Shown here in pieces: positions 6,152 through 11,692 of a stretch of 11,692 nucleotides of DNA; the first letter of the stretch is position 1; every line of letters begins with the position of its first letter. A program made the translations under genes and the position numbers. The notes beneath the pieces are model-generated. The model searched no databases. It saw only the letters and a list, made by a program, of their open reading frames with translations, and was not told the DNA's origin. Source of the stretch: Thermoproteota archaeon (GTDB lineage: Archaea; Thermoproteota; Methanomethylicia; Nezhaarchaeales; WYZ-LMO8); contig JAAOZJ010000059.1 of NCBI GenBank assembly GCA_011605835.1, positions 1 to 11,692 on the forward strand. Direction: 5' to 3'.

Positions 6152-7363
6152 ATGAAGAGCTATGTCGTGGGCAGCTTCATAGGCCTTCTGCTCTGTGATG
6201 ACAAAGGAGAGATTATGGAAAAGGCCTTGTTCCCCAAAGACCTCGAGGAGCAGGTCAATAGGCTCTACTCATTGAGCAAGGGAGAGGTGATCGATGAAGT
6301 CAGAGAGCTTTGCGAAAAAGCTCAAAAGCTTAACGTGGACGTGCTCGTAGCGGAGGACCCTCGGATCGCGCAAGCGCTGGTAGCTTCGGGCTTCCAAGAG
6401 GTGAGGGTAGAGGCCCCTAATAAAGTGGCTAAGCTCGTGAGAGCTCGAATGCTCGATCTCGCGGTCAAGTTTGGTTATGCGCAAAGCGGAGAAGAGGCTT
6501 TGTCGATTCTTCATAGAATCGCCTCAGACTTGAGCGCTAGAAAGATAGTCGAGGCGGTCGAGAAGAGGGACCTCCTTGTAGCTCAAGCTGTTTCGTGCAT
6601 AGATGAAGTCGAGAAGGTGTTAAATGTATTGGCCTCGAGGTTGAGGGAGTGGTATGGGGTACACTTCCCAGAGCTTGGCAATGCCATTAAAGATCACGAG
6701 GACTTCATAAAGGCGCTGTCGATTATTGGGCATAGGGATAATGCGAGGAAGCCCGAGGTCTTAGAGAAGCTCGGTCCCTTAAGGGACAAGGTAGCCAAAG
6801 TGTTAGAGAGCGGTCCCTCCCTCGGGGCCAACGTACTTCAAAAGGACATAGAGGTAATAAAGGAGGTCGCTTCGGCGACTCTAAGGCTCTACGAACTCAA
6901 CGAGAGGCTTAGAAAGTACGTTGACGAAGTCATGGGCGAGGTAGCCCCCAACATAAAGGAGCTCGTCGGCCCCGTGTTGGGGGCTCGATTGATAGCTCTC
7001 GCTGGAGGGCTGGAGAGGCTCGCGAAGTTACCCGCAAGCACGATCCAGCTCCTCGGGGCCGAAAAGGCCCTCTTCAGGGCTCTCAGGACTGGCAGCAAGC
7101 CGCCCAAGCACGGCATAATATTTCAGTACCCCGAGATACACAGGTCTCCTAAGTGGCAGAGAGGCAAGATAGCTAGAGCGCTGGCTGGAAAGATAGCCAT
7201 AGCCGCCAGAGTAGACTACTTCACCGGAGAGTACATAGCCGACGAGCTCAAGGAGGACTTGAAGAACAGGATAAAGGAGATAAAAGAGATTTACAAGGCG
7301 CCGCCTAAGAAGGTTGTAGAGAGGAAGGCGGAGAGGAAGGCTCCTAAAAAGGCTAAGAAGTAA
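6152..7363 (+). CDS. nop5: C/D box RNP core protein Nop5 (Nop56/Nop58 homologue)
   Basis: Nop5 is the scaffold of archaeal box C/D ribonucleoproteins. Its N-terminal domain holds fibrillarin, the coiled coil dimerises the complex, and the C-terminal Nop domain grips the L7Ae-bound guide RNA, directing 2'-O-methylation of rRNA and tRNA. In this 403-residue protein the N-terminal domain is about 1-120, a charged helical segment at about 125-255 fits the coiled coil, and the Nop domain covers about 258-375. Its hallmark segments are LLGAEKALFRAL (300-311) and PKHGIIFQYPEIHRSPKW (318-335), followed by RGKIARALAGKIAIAAR. The last 25 residues are a Lys-rich tail (KKVVERKAERKAPKKAKK), common in the family and probably RNA-contacting. 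The ATG at 6152 has AGGGGA 7-8 nt upstream. It is the first gene of the operon; flpA follows after 15 nt. Confidence 0.96.
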   Translation: MKSYVVGSFIGLLLCDDKGEIMEKALFPKDLEEQVNRLYSLSKGEVIDEVRELCEKAQKLNVDVLVAEDPRIAQALVASGFQEVRVEAPNKVAKLVRARMLDLAVKFGYAQSGEEALSILHRIASDLSARKIVEAVEKRDLLVAQAVSCIDEVEKVLNVLASRLREWYGVHFPELGNAIKDHEDFIKALSIIGHRDNARKPEVLEKLGPLRDKVAKVLESGPSLGANVLQKDIEVIKEVASATLRLYELNERLRKYVDEVMGEVAPNIKELVGPVLGARLIALAGGLERLAKLPASTIQLLGAEKALFRALRTGSKPPKHGIIFQYPEIHRSPKWQRGKIARALAGKIAIAARVDYFTGEYIADELKEDLKNRIKEIKEIYKAPPKKVVERKAERKAPKKAKK

Positions 7364-7364
7364 A

Positions 7365-7370
7365 GGGGTG
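7365..7370 (+). promoter_or_regulatory. Ribosome binding site deciding the flpA GTG start
   Basis: GGGGTG lies directly after the nop5 stop and 8 nt before the GTG at 7379. It supports that GTG as the flpA start. Confidence 0.6.
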
Positions 7371-7378
7371 AATAGCTC

Positions 7379-8068
7379 GTGAAGGTAAGGCCCCACGAGG
7401 ATATAAGCGGAGTTTACGTGGTGGAATTGGATGACGGAAGCATGAGGCTAGCAACGCGTAACTTGGCCCCCGGCGTCAAGGTTTACGGCGAGATGCTCAT
7501 TAAGCACGAAGACGCGGAGTTGAGGTTGTGGGACGCATACAGATCTAAGCTCGCGGCGGCCTTCATGAAGGGTTTAAAGGTGTCGCCTCTTGCCGAGGGG
7601 ACGCGAGTCCTCTATTTGGGGGTCGCGTCGGGGACCACGTGCTCTCACATCTCCGACATAGTAGGCCACGGAGGCCGCGTCTATGGAGTCGAGTTCTCGC
7701 CTAGGGTCATGAGAGAGTTTCTGGAGAGAGTGGCTAAATATAGGAAGAACGTGATCCCAATACTGGCGGACGCTCGCTTGCCAGCCGAGTACGCGAACTT
7801 AGTGGAGGAGGTCGACGTCATCTACCAAGACGTCGCCCAACCCTATCAAAGCAAAATACTCGTAGACAATGCGGACTTCTACCTAAAGGAAGGCGGATGG
7901 GCTTTTTTAGCCGTAAAGGCTAGGAGCATAGATGTCACTAAAGAGCCTTCAGAGGTATACAAGAGGGAGATAAAGACCTTAAAGGATGGGGGTTTCGAGG
8001 TAGTCCATGTCGTGCACTTAGAGCCTTACGATGTTGACCATGCAATGATACTAGCGCGCAGGACGTGA
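7379..8068 (+). CDS. flpA: Fibrillarin-like rRNA/tRNA 2'-O-methyltransferase
   Basis: Fibrillarin is the S-adenosylmethionine-dependent catalytic subunit of box C/D RNPs, methylating the ribose of the target nucleotide paired with the guide. The 229-residue protein has the short archaeal form without the Gly/Arg-rich tail of eukaryotes. The N-terminal beta-sheet region (about 1-60) meets Nop5. The Rossmann domain has motif I YLGVASGTT (79-87, usually YLGAASGTT), acidic VEFSP with Glu105, ILADAR with Asp131, YQDVAQPYQ (149-157) with Asp151, and AVKARSID (178-185) with Lys180, which fit the family's SAM-binding and catalytic residues. It starts at GTG 7379, 15 nt after nop5, its direct protein partner. 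Its stop overlaps the next gene as GTGA, so UPF0216 translation is coupled to it. Confidence 0.96.
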   Translation: MKVRPHEDISGVYVVELDDGSMRLATRNLAPGVKVYGEMLIKHEDAELRLWDAYRSKLAAAFMKGLKVSPLAEGTRVLYLGVASGTTCSHISDIVGHGGRVYGVEFSPRVMREFLERVAKYRKNVIPILADARLPAEYANLVEEVDVIYQDVAQPYQSKILVDNADFYLKEGGWAFLAVKARSIDVTKEPSEVYKREIKTLKDGGFEVVHVVHLEPYDVDHAMILARRT

Positions 8069-8529
8069 GCTTGTTGTTGAACGACACACGTGGCTTTGAG
8101 AAAGACTTCATCGACAGAGTGAGCAGAATACTCGTGCGGGAAATAGAGAGGATAAACGATCACCTGCCCAAAGAGAGTCGGACTTTGAAAGAGCTATTGG
8201 AGATGAGAGAGCCAAAGGTCTTGACCAGAGCTGGTGATGAGCTCATAATGGACAGAAGAGAGCTTGAATTGCTTGCTGATATAGTGCCAGCACATTATCA
8301 TGACAAGCTGAAGCTACCCATAGTCATACTACGCATGATGGAAATGGGGGAGGGGGTCTACATGATATGTGGAGGGGATTTAGAGGCCCGAGTCATAGCC
8401 AAAGTTTTGGGCCCGGATGCCGTACACTACCACGATGGCAGGGCTTTCGTGTATAAACCTTATATAGCTATCTTGCGAAGTAAACTTAGGACGACAACAG
8501 TTATAGGCTTCGTCTCTAGCATCGAGTGA
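8065..8529 (+). CDS. UPF0216 (DUF61) family protein, function unknown
   Basis: This 154-residue protein is recognisable as the archaea-specific UPF0216/DUF61 family from its N-terminal half: VREIERINDHLPKESRTLKELL (24-45 region), then MDRRELELLADIVP (62-75) and KLKLPIVILR (81-90). No function is established for the family as far as I know. There is no signal peptide or membrane span, so it is a soluble cytoplasmic protein. Two HYHD tetrapeptides, at 77-80 and 121-124, are striking and could bind metal. The C-terminal YKPYIAILRSKLRTTTVIGFV looks like paired beta-strands. The GTG start at 8065 overlaps the flpA stop, and its own stop overlaps the first possible start of the next gene, both as GTGA. 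Constant coupling to fibrillarin would suggest a role with RNA modification, but that is inference from position. Confidence 0.82.
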   Translation: MSLLLNDTRGFEKDFIDRVSRILVREIERINDHLPKESRTLKELLEMREPKVLTRAGDELIMDRRELELLADIVPAHYHDKLKLPIVILRMMEMGEGVYMICGGDLEARVIAKVLGPDAVHYHDGRAFVYKPYIAILRSKLRTTTVIGFVSSIE

Positions 8530-8534
8530 GGGGG
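8528..8534 (+). promoter_or_regulatory. Ribosome binding site deciding the start of the COG1395 gene
   Basis: GAGGGGG overlaps the UPF0216 stop and stands 6 nt before the GTG at 8541. The other in-frame GTG, at 8526, has no SD in front of it, so 8541 is preferred. Confidence 0.55.
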
Positions 8535-8540
8535 CGGAGC

Positions 8541-9506
8541 GTGCCCCTAGAGGGCGTGATCGCGAAAGCTGTGAAGTCGCTGTATGAGGGAGGCTTCGAA
8601 ATCTCGAGGCCCTATGCTAACGAGAGGAGTTCCATAAACATAGTCGCCAGAAGCGGAGATAGATTGATCTTGATTAAAGCGCTGAACGATACCAACGAAC
8701 TGAGGAGCTGTTGTGTAGCAGAGATAAAGAAAGCGAGCTATGCCTTGAGGGGCTCTCCACTCGTCGTCAGTGAGAAGGACGGGCCTCACGAGATCGACAA
8801 AGAGGCGGCTTATGAGAAGCGAGGGCTCTACGTCGTCCACCCAGAGGCTCTAAGAGACTACTTCGAGGGGAGGAGACACTACGTGTACTATAGAGGTGGC
8901 AGGTTTTACGTGAAGATCGACGGCAAAAAGCTGAGGGAGATACGAGAGAGGATCGGTCTATCGCTAGGTGGATTGGCGAGCTTATTAGGCGTTACGAGGA
9001 AGGCTGTTTACGAGTATGAGAAGGGCGAGATAGATGCTACGGTCGATGTTGCTTCGAAGCTATACGACGTTTTCAGTAGATACGTGGGCGAGGAAGAGGC
9101 CCTACAGGCGTTTAAGCCCATAGACATCTTAGACAAAACCTTGTCCATTGAGGACAAAGAGCGCTGGATAGACGAGAGGAGTAGCAGGTCGAGGCTACAG
9201 GAAGAGGTGGCCCTAAAGCTGGCTAGGTTGGGGTTTTCGATATTCAAGTTTAAAGAGGCCCCTTTCAACATCATAGCTAGGAGGAACGGAGAGGGAGGGA
9301 GGACGTTACTAATCTTAACGCTAGAAGCCCTCAGTGACAAGTTCAAAGAGGAGCTAGAAGTGCTTCGAGGAGTCGCAGAAGTCGCCAAAGTTAAGAGGCT
9401 GGTCGTGACGCGAAAGGTCTCTCGAGAGAATGGGGTGATAAGCGCTAAGGAGCTCGATGACATGTCAAGCCCCGAGGAATTAATCGAAGTTGCTTCATCT
9501 GGCTAA
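8541..9506 (+). CDS. COG1395-type XRE/Cro-CI helix-turn-helix regulator
   Basis: A soluble protein of 321 residues (326 if the GTG at 8526 is used; numbers here follow the longer form). The central domain, about 134-180, is a Cro/CI helix-turn-helix with LREIRERIGLSLGGLASLLG and then VTRKAVYEYEKG as turn and recognition helix. The N-terminal region (about 7-115) has a restriction-endonuclease-like pattern (NIVARSGDRLILIKAL at 38-53), and the C-terminal region (about 222-320) repeats it (FNIIARRNGEGGRTLLILTL). In both copies the Asp and Glu-x-Lys of active enzymes of this fold are missing, so cleavage is unlikely. This matches the archaeal family of putative HTH regulators grouped as COG1395. 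Targets are unknown. It closes the nop5-flpA operon, joined to UPF0216 by overlap, and ends 12 bp inside the trm1 3' end. DNA binding is likely; specificity is unknown. Confidence 0.85.
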   Translation: MPLEGVIAKAVKSLYEGGFEISRPYANERSSINIVARSGDRLILIKALNDTNELRSCCVAEIKKASYALRGSPLVVSEKDGPHEIDKEAAYEKRGLYVVHPEALRDYFEGRRHYVYYRGGRFYVKIDGKKLREIRERIGLSLGGLASLLGVTRKAVYEYEKGEIDATVDVASKLYDVFSRYVGEEEALQAFKPIDILDKTLSIEDKERWIDERSSRSRLQEEVALKLARLGFSIFKFKEAPFNIIARRNGEGGRTLLILTLEALSDKFKEELEVLRGVAEVAKVKRLVVTRKVSRENGVISAKELDDMSSPEELIEVASSG

Positions 9507-10661
9507 TAGTTTTACTATATCTTCGACGTCGCCGCTAAATCTAAACCCTTTGGGATTGAAGTGCGTCGGAGAGGCATGAAAGCCCTGAGAGCGGAGCTTC
9601 TCGACCAATTCCTGGATCTTCGGTTGCCTCAGCTTGTACTTATGCGAGAGAGCGTCTACGGTGTAGAAAGTCGGAGGACCGTCTGCTTCGCTCGTTATCA
9701 ACTTTAAGATCTTCTTGAGCTCTTTCTTATTGAGCAAGTCCAAGGAACTTGCTACCCTAGCAACCTCCTCGCAAAATGTCTTGTCAAATATGGGGCCTAT
9801 CCAGAGGGGGCCTGCTGCCTCCATAGGGGAACAGCACTTCTCGCACAAGCTCTTTGTCGATGCTAGATCTTCGAGCTTCACGATGCGTCTATGCAGGCAG
9901 TTGCGACAGTGGTATATCAAGCCGATGTTCTCCGAGCCCTCCTTAGAGGGAGTCAGCTGGACGAAGACTCTAATGTAGTGCCTTGTGCTGTGGGCGATCA
10001 ACGGCTTTATTGATAACTCGTACTTTCCAGTTTCCCTGCATAATAAGCCTAGCACCAGCCTAACTGCGAGCTCGTGGCAGTACTCAGTCTTCAAGGATAG
10101 GCCACCGTACCTCCTCAACGCCACACGAGGGTAGACGCCGCATAGAGGGGGCATGTCCGTGGCGGTTAGGGCTATCACACCTCCTAAAATCGTTGATCTA
10201 ATGGCTGAATCCACGTAAGGCGCGGGCGAGCCGAAGGGGTCTATATCGACAAAGTCGAACCTCTTCCCCTTGGCGTCATACCTTGACAGGAGAGAGTTCG
10301 CATTCGAAAGTTTCACGACGACCTTTTCGTGGACCTTATTCAGGAGGGCGTTGATCCTTGCGATCCTCACCGCCACCGGGTTGACGTCTGATAGGACAAC
10401 CTCGTCGACCTCATCGACCTCTTTGGCGTACCTGATCCCCCTGACGCCGCTCGCGGTTAACGGTTCCGCTACTCGCAAGCCCTTCTTCCCAGTGACGTTC
10501 GCATAGGCCTTCAATACGCAAATGGATAGATCGCGTGAGAAAGACATGAAGGGGTTGTAGAATACTGCCTTCTCGGCCTCTTCCCCCAAGATTGCTCGAT
10601 CTGGCAACAGTAGCTTGACCTTGCCCTCGTACAAGAGTTTGAGAGGCATCTTTATATTCAT
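9495..10661 (-). CDS. trm1: tRNA (guanine(26)-N2)-dimethyltransferase Trm1
   Basis: Trm1 uses S-adenosylmethionine to make N2,N2-dimethylguanosine at position 26 of tRNAs, at the hinge between D-arm and anticodon arm. The 388-residue protein has the normal archaeal length. The N-terminal Rossmann methyltransferase domain contains EPLTASGVRGIRYA (66-79, SAM site), VVLSDVNPVAV (88-98), and the catalytic DIDPFGSPAPYVDSA (139-153), then TATDMPPLCG (166-175). The C-terminal part has a zinc site Cys252, Cys255, Cys273 and Cys276 (C-x2-C...C-x2-C) and a small winged-helix-like end. It starts at ATG 10661-10659, 14 nt after the rlmE stop; an in-frame ATG at codon 5 is an alternative, since the SD is weak. 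It is the last gene of tfe-beta-rlmE-trm1 and converges on the COG1395 gene. Confidence 0.96.
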   Translation of the reverse strand: MNIKMPLKLLYEGKVKLLLPDRAILGEEAEKAVFYNPFMSFSRDLSICVLKAYANVTGKKGLRVAEPLTASGVRGIRYAKEVDEVDEVVLSDVNPVAVRIARINALLNKVHEKVVVKLSNANSLLSRYDAKGKRFDFVDIDPFGSPAPYVDSAIRSTILGGVIALTATDMPPLCGVYPRVALRRYGGLSLKTEYCHELAVRLVLGLLCRETGKYELSIKPLIAHSTRHYIRVFVQLTPSKEGSENIGLIYHCRNCLHRRIVKLEDLASTKSLCEKCCSPMEAAGPLWIGPIFDKTFCEEVARVASSLDLLNKKELKKILKLITSEADGPPTFYTVDALSHKYKLRQPKIQELVEKLRSQGFHASPTHFNPKGFRFSGDVEDIVKLLAR

Positions 10662-10675
10662 GGCCTTTAACTCGC

Positions 10676-11332
10676 TTACTTTGCGTCGCCTAACTTATAT
10701 TCACTCTCTCCTTGCCAATAGCCCCGAAAGCCCATGCATATCAGATATATCTCTCTGCTCCTCTGCCGCGAGGCCTTGGGCTTGAACAAGCGCACCACTT
10801 CGAATTGCTGTCGTAGGATCGGTAAAATATCATCGAGCTCGCTTCCTTGAAAGGCCTTTATTACGGCCACTCCTCCTCTTCTAAGCAACTTATTGGCGAG
10901 CTTAATTACGCATCTAACTATGTGTTCGTGCCGTGCCATGTCGGTAGTCCACACACCCGTAAGCTTCGGCGAAGCGTCGGATAATATTACGTCGACTTTG
11001 CCGGGCAACATCTCTGCAAGTTCTTCATGTAAGTCCTCGTCGCAAACGTCTCCTACTATAGTCTTGACGTTGGGCTTTCCGAGTTCCTTTATGGGCCTGA
11101 TGTCCACTCCTATTACTAGGCCTTTGGGGCCAGTCACTCGAGAAGCCACTTGCAACCATCCTCCGGGGTAAGCTCCTATGTCCAAGACTACCTGCCCCTC
11201 TTTGATTACGCCGAACCTCTTGATTATTTCGATCAGCTTGAAGGCAGCCCGAGACCTAAAGCCCGAGCTCTTCGCCATCTTATGGTAGTGGTCTCTCGAC
11301 CTCTCTATTCTCCACCTTCTCGACATATCCAT
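10676..11332 (-). CDS. rlmE: FtsJ/RlmE-type 23S rRNA ribose 2'-O-methyltransferase
   Basis: This guide-free methyltransferase of the FtsJ/RrmJ family methylates the ribose of a uridine in the A-loop of 23S rRNA (U2552 in E. coli numbering), a late step in large-subunit maturation. In the 218-residue protein the basic N-terminus (RSRDHYHKMAKSSGFRSRAA) is typical. Motif I is VLDIGAYPGGWLQVAS (49-64), with Tyr in place of the usual Ala before PGGW. The K-D-K-E catalytic tetrad reads Lys32 (FKL), Asp119 (SDASP), Lys159 (VIKAFQG) and Glu194 (SREIYL), with nearly the same spacing as in the E. coli enzyme. The ATG at 11332-11330 is used; a second ATG two codons later is possible, and neither has a clear SD. 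It lies 7 nt after the tfe-beta stop and 14 nt before trm1. Confidence 0.93.
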   Translation of the reverse strand: MDMSRRWRIERSRDHYHKMAKSSGFRSRAAFKLIEIIKRFGVIKEGQVVLDIGAYPGGWLQVASRVTGPKGLVIGVDIRPIKELGKPNVKTIVGDVCDEDLHEELAEMLPGKVDVILSDASPKLTGVWTTDMARHEHIVRCVIKLANKLLRRGGVAVIKAFQGSELDDILPILRQQFEVVRLFKPKASRQRSREIYLICMGFRGYWQGESEYKLGDAK

Positions 11333-11339
11333 CGCTGGC

Positions 11340-11692
11340 TCACGACTTTAAGAGCCAGCGGGTTAGGTCTTCACACTTCTCAGGGCTTATCGGCTGTCCG
11401 CTGCCACATCGCGATAAGTTCGTGCATGAAAAGCAAGGGCAGTCGTCTACCGCGTCGAGGCTTATCTTGATGTCGCTTGAGATGGCTACTAGCTTGAAGG
11501 TCTTCGAGCGGCCTCTATACACGGGCTCCCTTATAATGAGCCCTCTCTTCTCTAAGGTTAGTGCTATGCGGGAGCCCTCGCGACTGCTGACGTTTAACGC
11601 CCTCCACAAATCACTTTGCAAGATCCCTTGAGGGCCCGCACTACTTATTATCTCGAGGGCCTTTGAGTATAGGTCCTCGCTGTCTTTTCGAC
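11340..11692 (-). CDS. Transcription initiation factor TFE, beta subunit (N-terminus off the window)
   Basis: The frame enters from the right edge with no start visible, so 116 C-terminal residues are seen. Residues about 5-70 form a winged helix: ALEIISSAG, then DLWRALNVSSREGSRIALTLEKRG, then IREPVYRGRSKTFKLV as the wing. The tail holds CPCFSCTNLSRCGSGQPISPEKC, giving C-x2-C-x5-C-x10-C plus one extra Cys just before. That spacing and the ISPxxC...W ending match the [4Fe-4S] domain of archaeal TFE-beta and its human RNA polymerase III relative hRPC39. TFE-alpha/beta helps the polymerase open promoter DNA. It lies 7 nt upstream of rlmE in the same direction, so it is probably cotranscribed with two RNA methyltransferases. 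A MarR/ArsR-type regulator was considered, but the cysteine tail does not fit that. Confidence 0.8.
   Translation of the reverse strand, partial: RKDSEDLYSKALEIISSAGPQGILQSDLWRALNVSSREGSRIALTLEKRGLIIREPVYRGRSKTFKLVAISSDIKISLDAVDDCPCFSCTNLSRCGSGQPISPEKCEDLTRWLLKS

Noticed and set aside
5917..6198. Small frames crossing the pyrD-nop5 gap on either strand
   Set aside because: They run through the AT boxes and the 5' ends of two conserved genes and have no family resemblance.
7028..7396. Minus-strand frame of 122 codons opposite the nop5 3' end
   Set aside because: Covers the highly conserved Nop domain on the other strand; its Leu/Arg-rich composition mirrors the Lys/Glu-rich nop5 tail.
9008..9463. 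Minus-strand frame of 151 codons opposite the COG1395 gene
   Set aside because: Product is very rich in Ser and Leu, has no motif or SD, and lies antisense to a clear coding region.
1..11692. Mobile elements, CRISPR arrays, toxin-antitoxin or defence genes
   Set aside because: No transposase, integrase, regularly spaced repeat or terminal repeat is present; all gaps are short and the genes are core housekeeping families.

Overview
The window reads as a chromosomal segment of a hyperthermophilic crenarchaeon (Thermoproteota). It carries the archaea-only tRNA amidotransferase GatDE, ribosomal protein S30e, the Nop5-fibrillarin pair, archaeal-type Trm1 and FtsJ/RlmE, and a winged-helix protein whose C-terminal cysteine pattern fits transcription factor TFE-beta. 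GTG starts are common, genes are tightly packed, and TATA-like boxes precede Shine-Dalgarno (SD) sequences. I cannot name the genus.

Layout, left to right. Minus strand 1-3985: gatD, gatE and dph6 with overlapping ends, then the start of another gene cut by the left edge. Minus strand 4102-4266: rps30e with its own promoter. Minus strand 4334-6068: pyrD-pyrK, the two subunits of an NAD-linked dihydroorotate dehydrogenase. A compact divergent promoter region (6069-6151) separates pyrDK from a plus-strand operon, nop5-flpA-UPF0216-COG1395 (6152-9506). That operon meets trm1 tail to tail with a 12-bp overlap. The minus-strand unit 11692-9495 is tfe-beta (N-terminus off the window), rlmE and trm1.

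The common theme is making and modifying the translation apparatus: Gln-tRNA formation (GatDE), probable diphthamide formation on EF2 (Dph6), small-subunit assembly (S30e), guide-directed 2'-O-methylation (Nop5 and fibrillarin), guide-free 2'-O-methylation (RlmE), and tRNA G26 dimethylation (Trm1). PyrDK adds pyrimidine synthesis and TFE-beta adds transcription initiation.

There is no mobile element, CRISPR array, tRNA, rRNA or recognisable C/D guide RNA, and every long gap is accounted for. The least understood parts are the two genes translationally coupled to fibrillarin: UPF0216, with two HYHD motifs, and a COG1395-type regulator that seems to carry two related degenerate nuclease-like domains around its helix-turn-helix. 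I see no complete undescribed system here; those two genes are the best leads.
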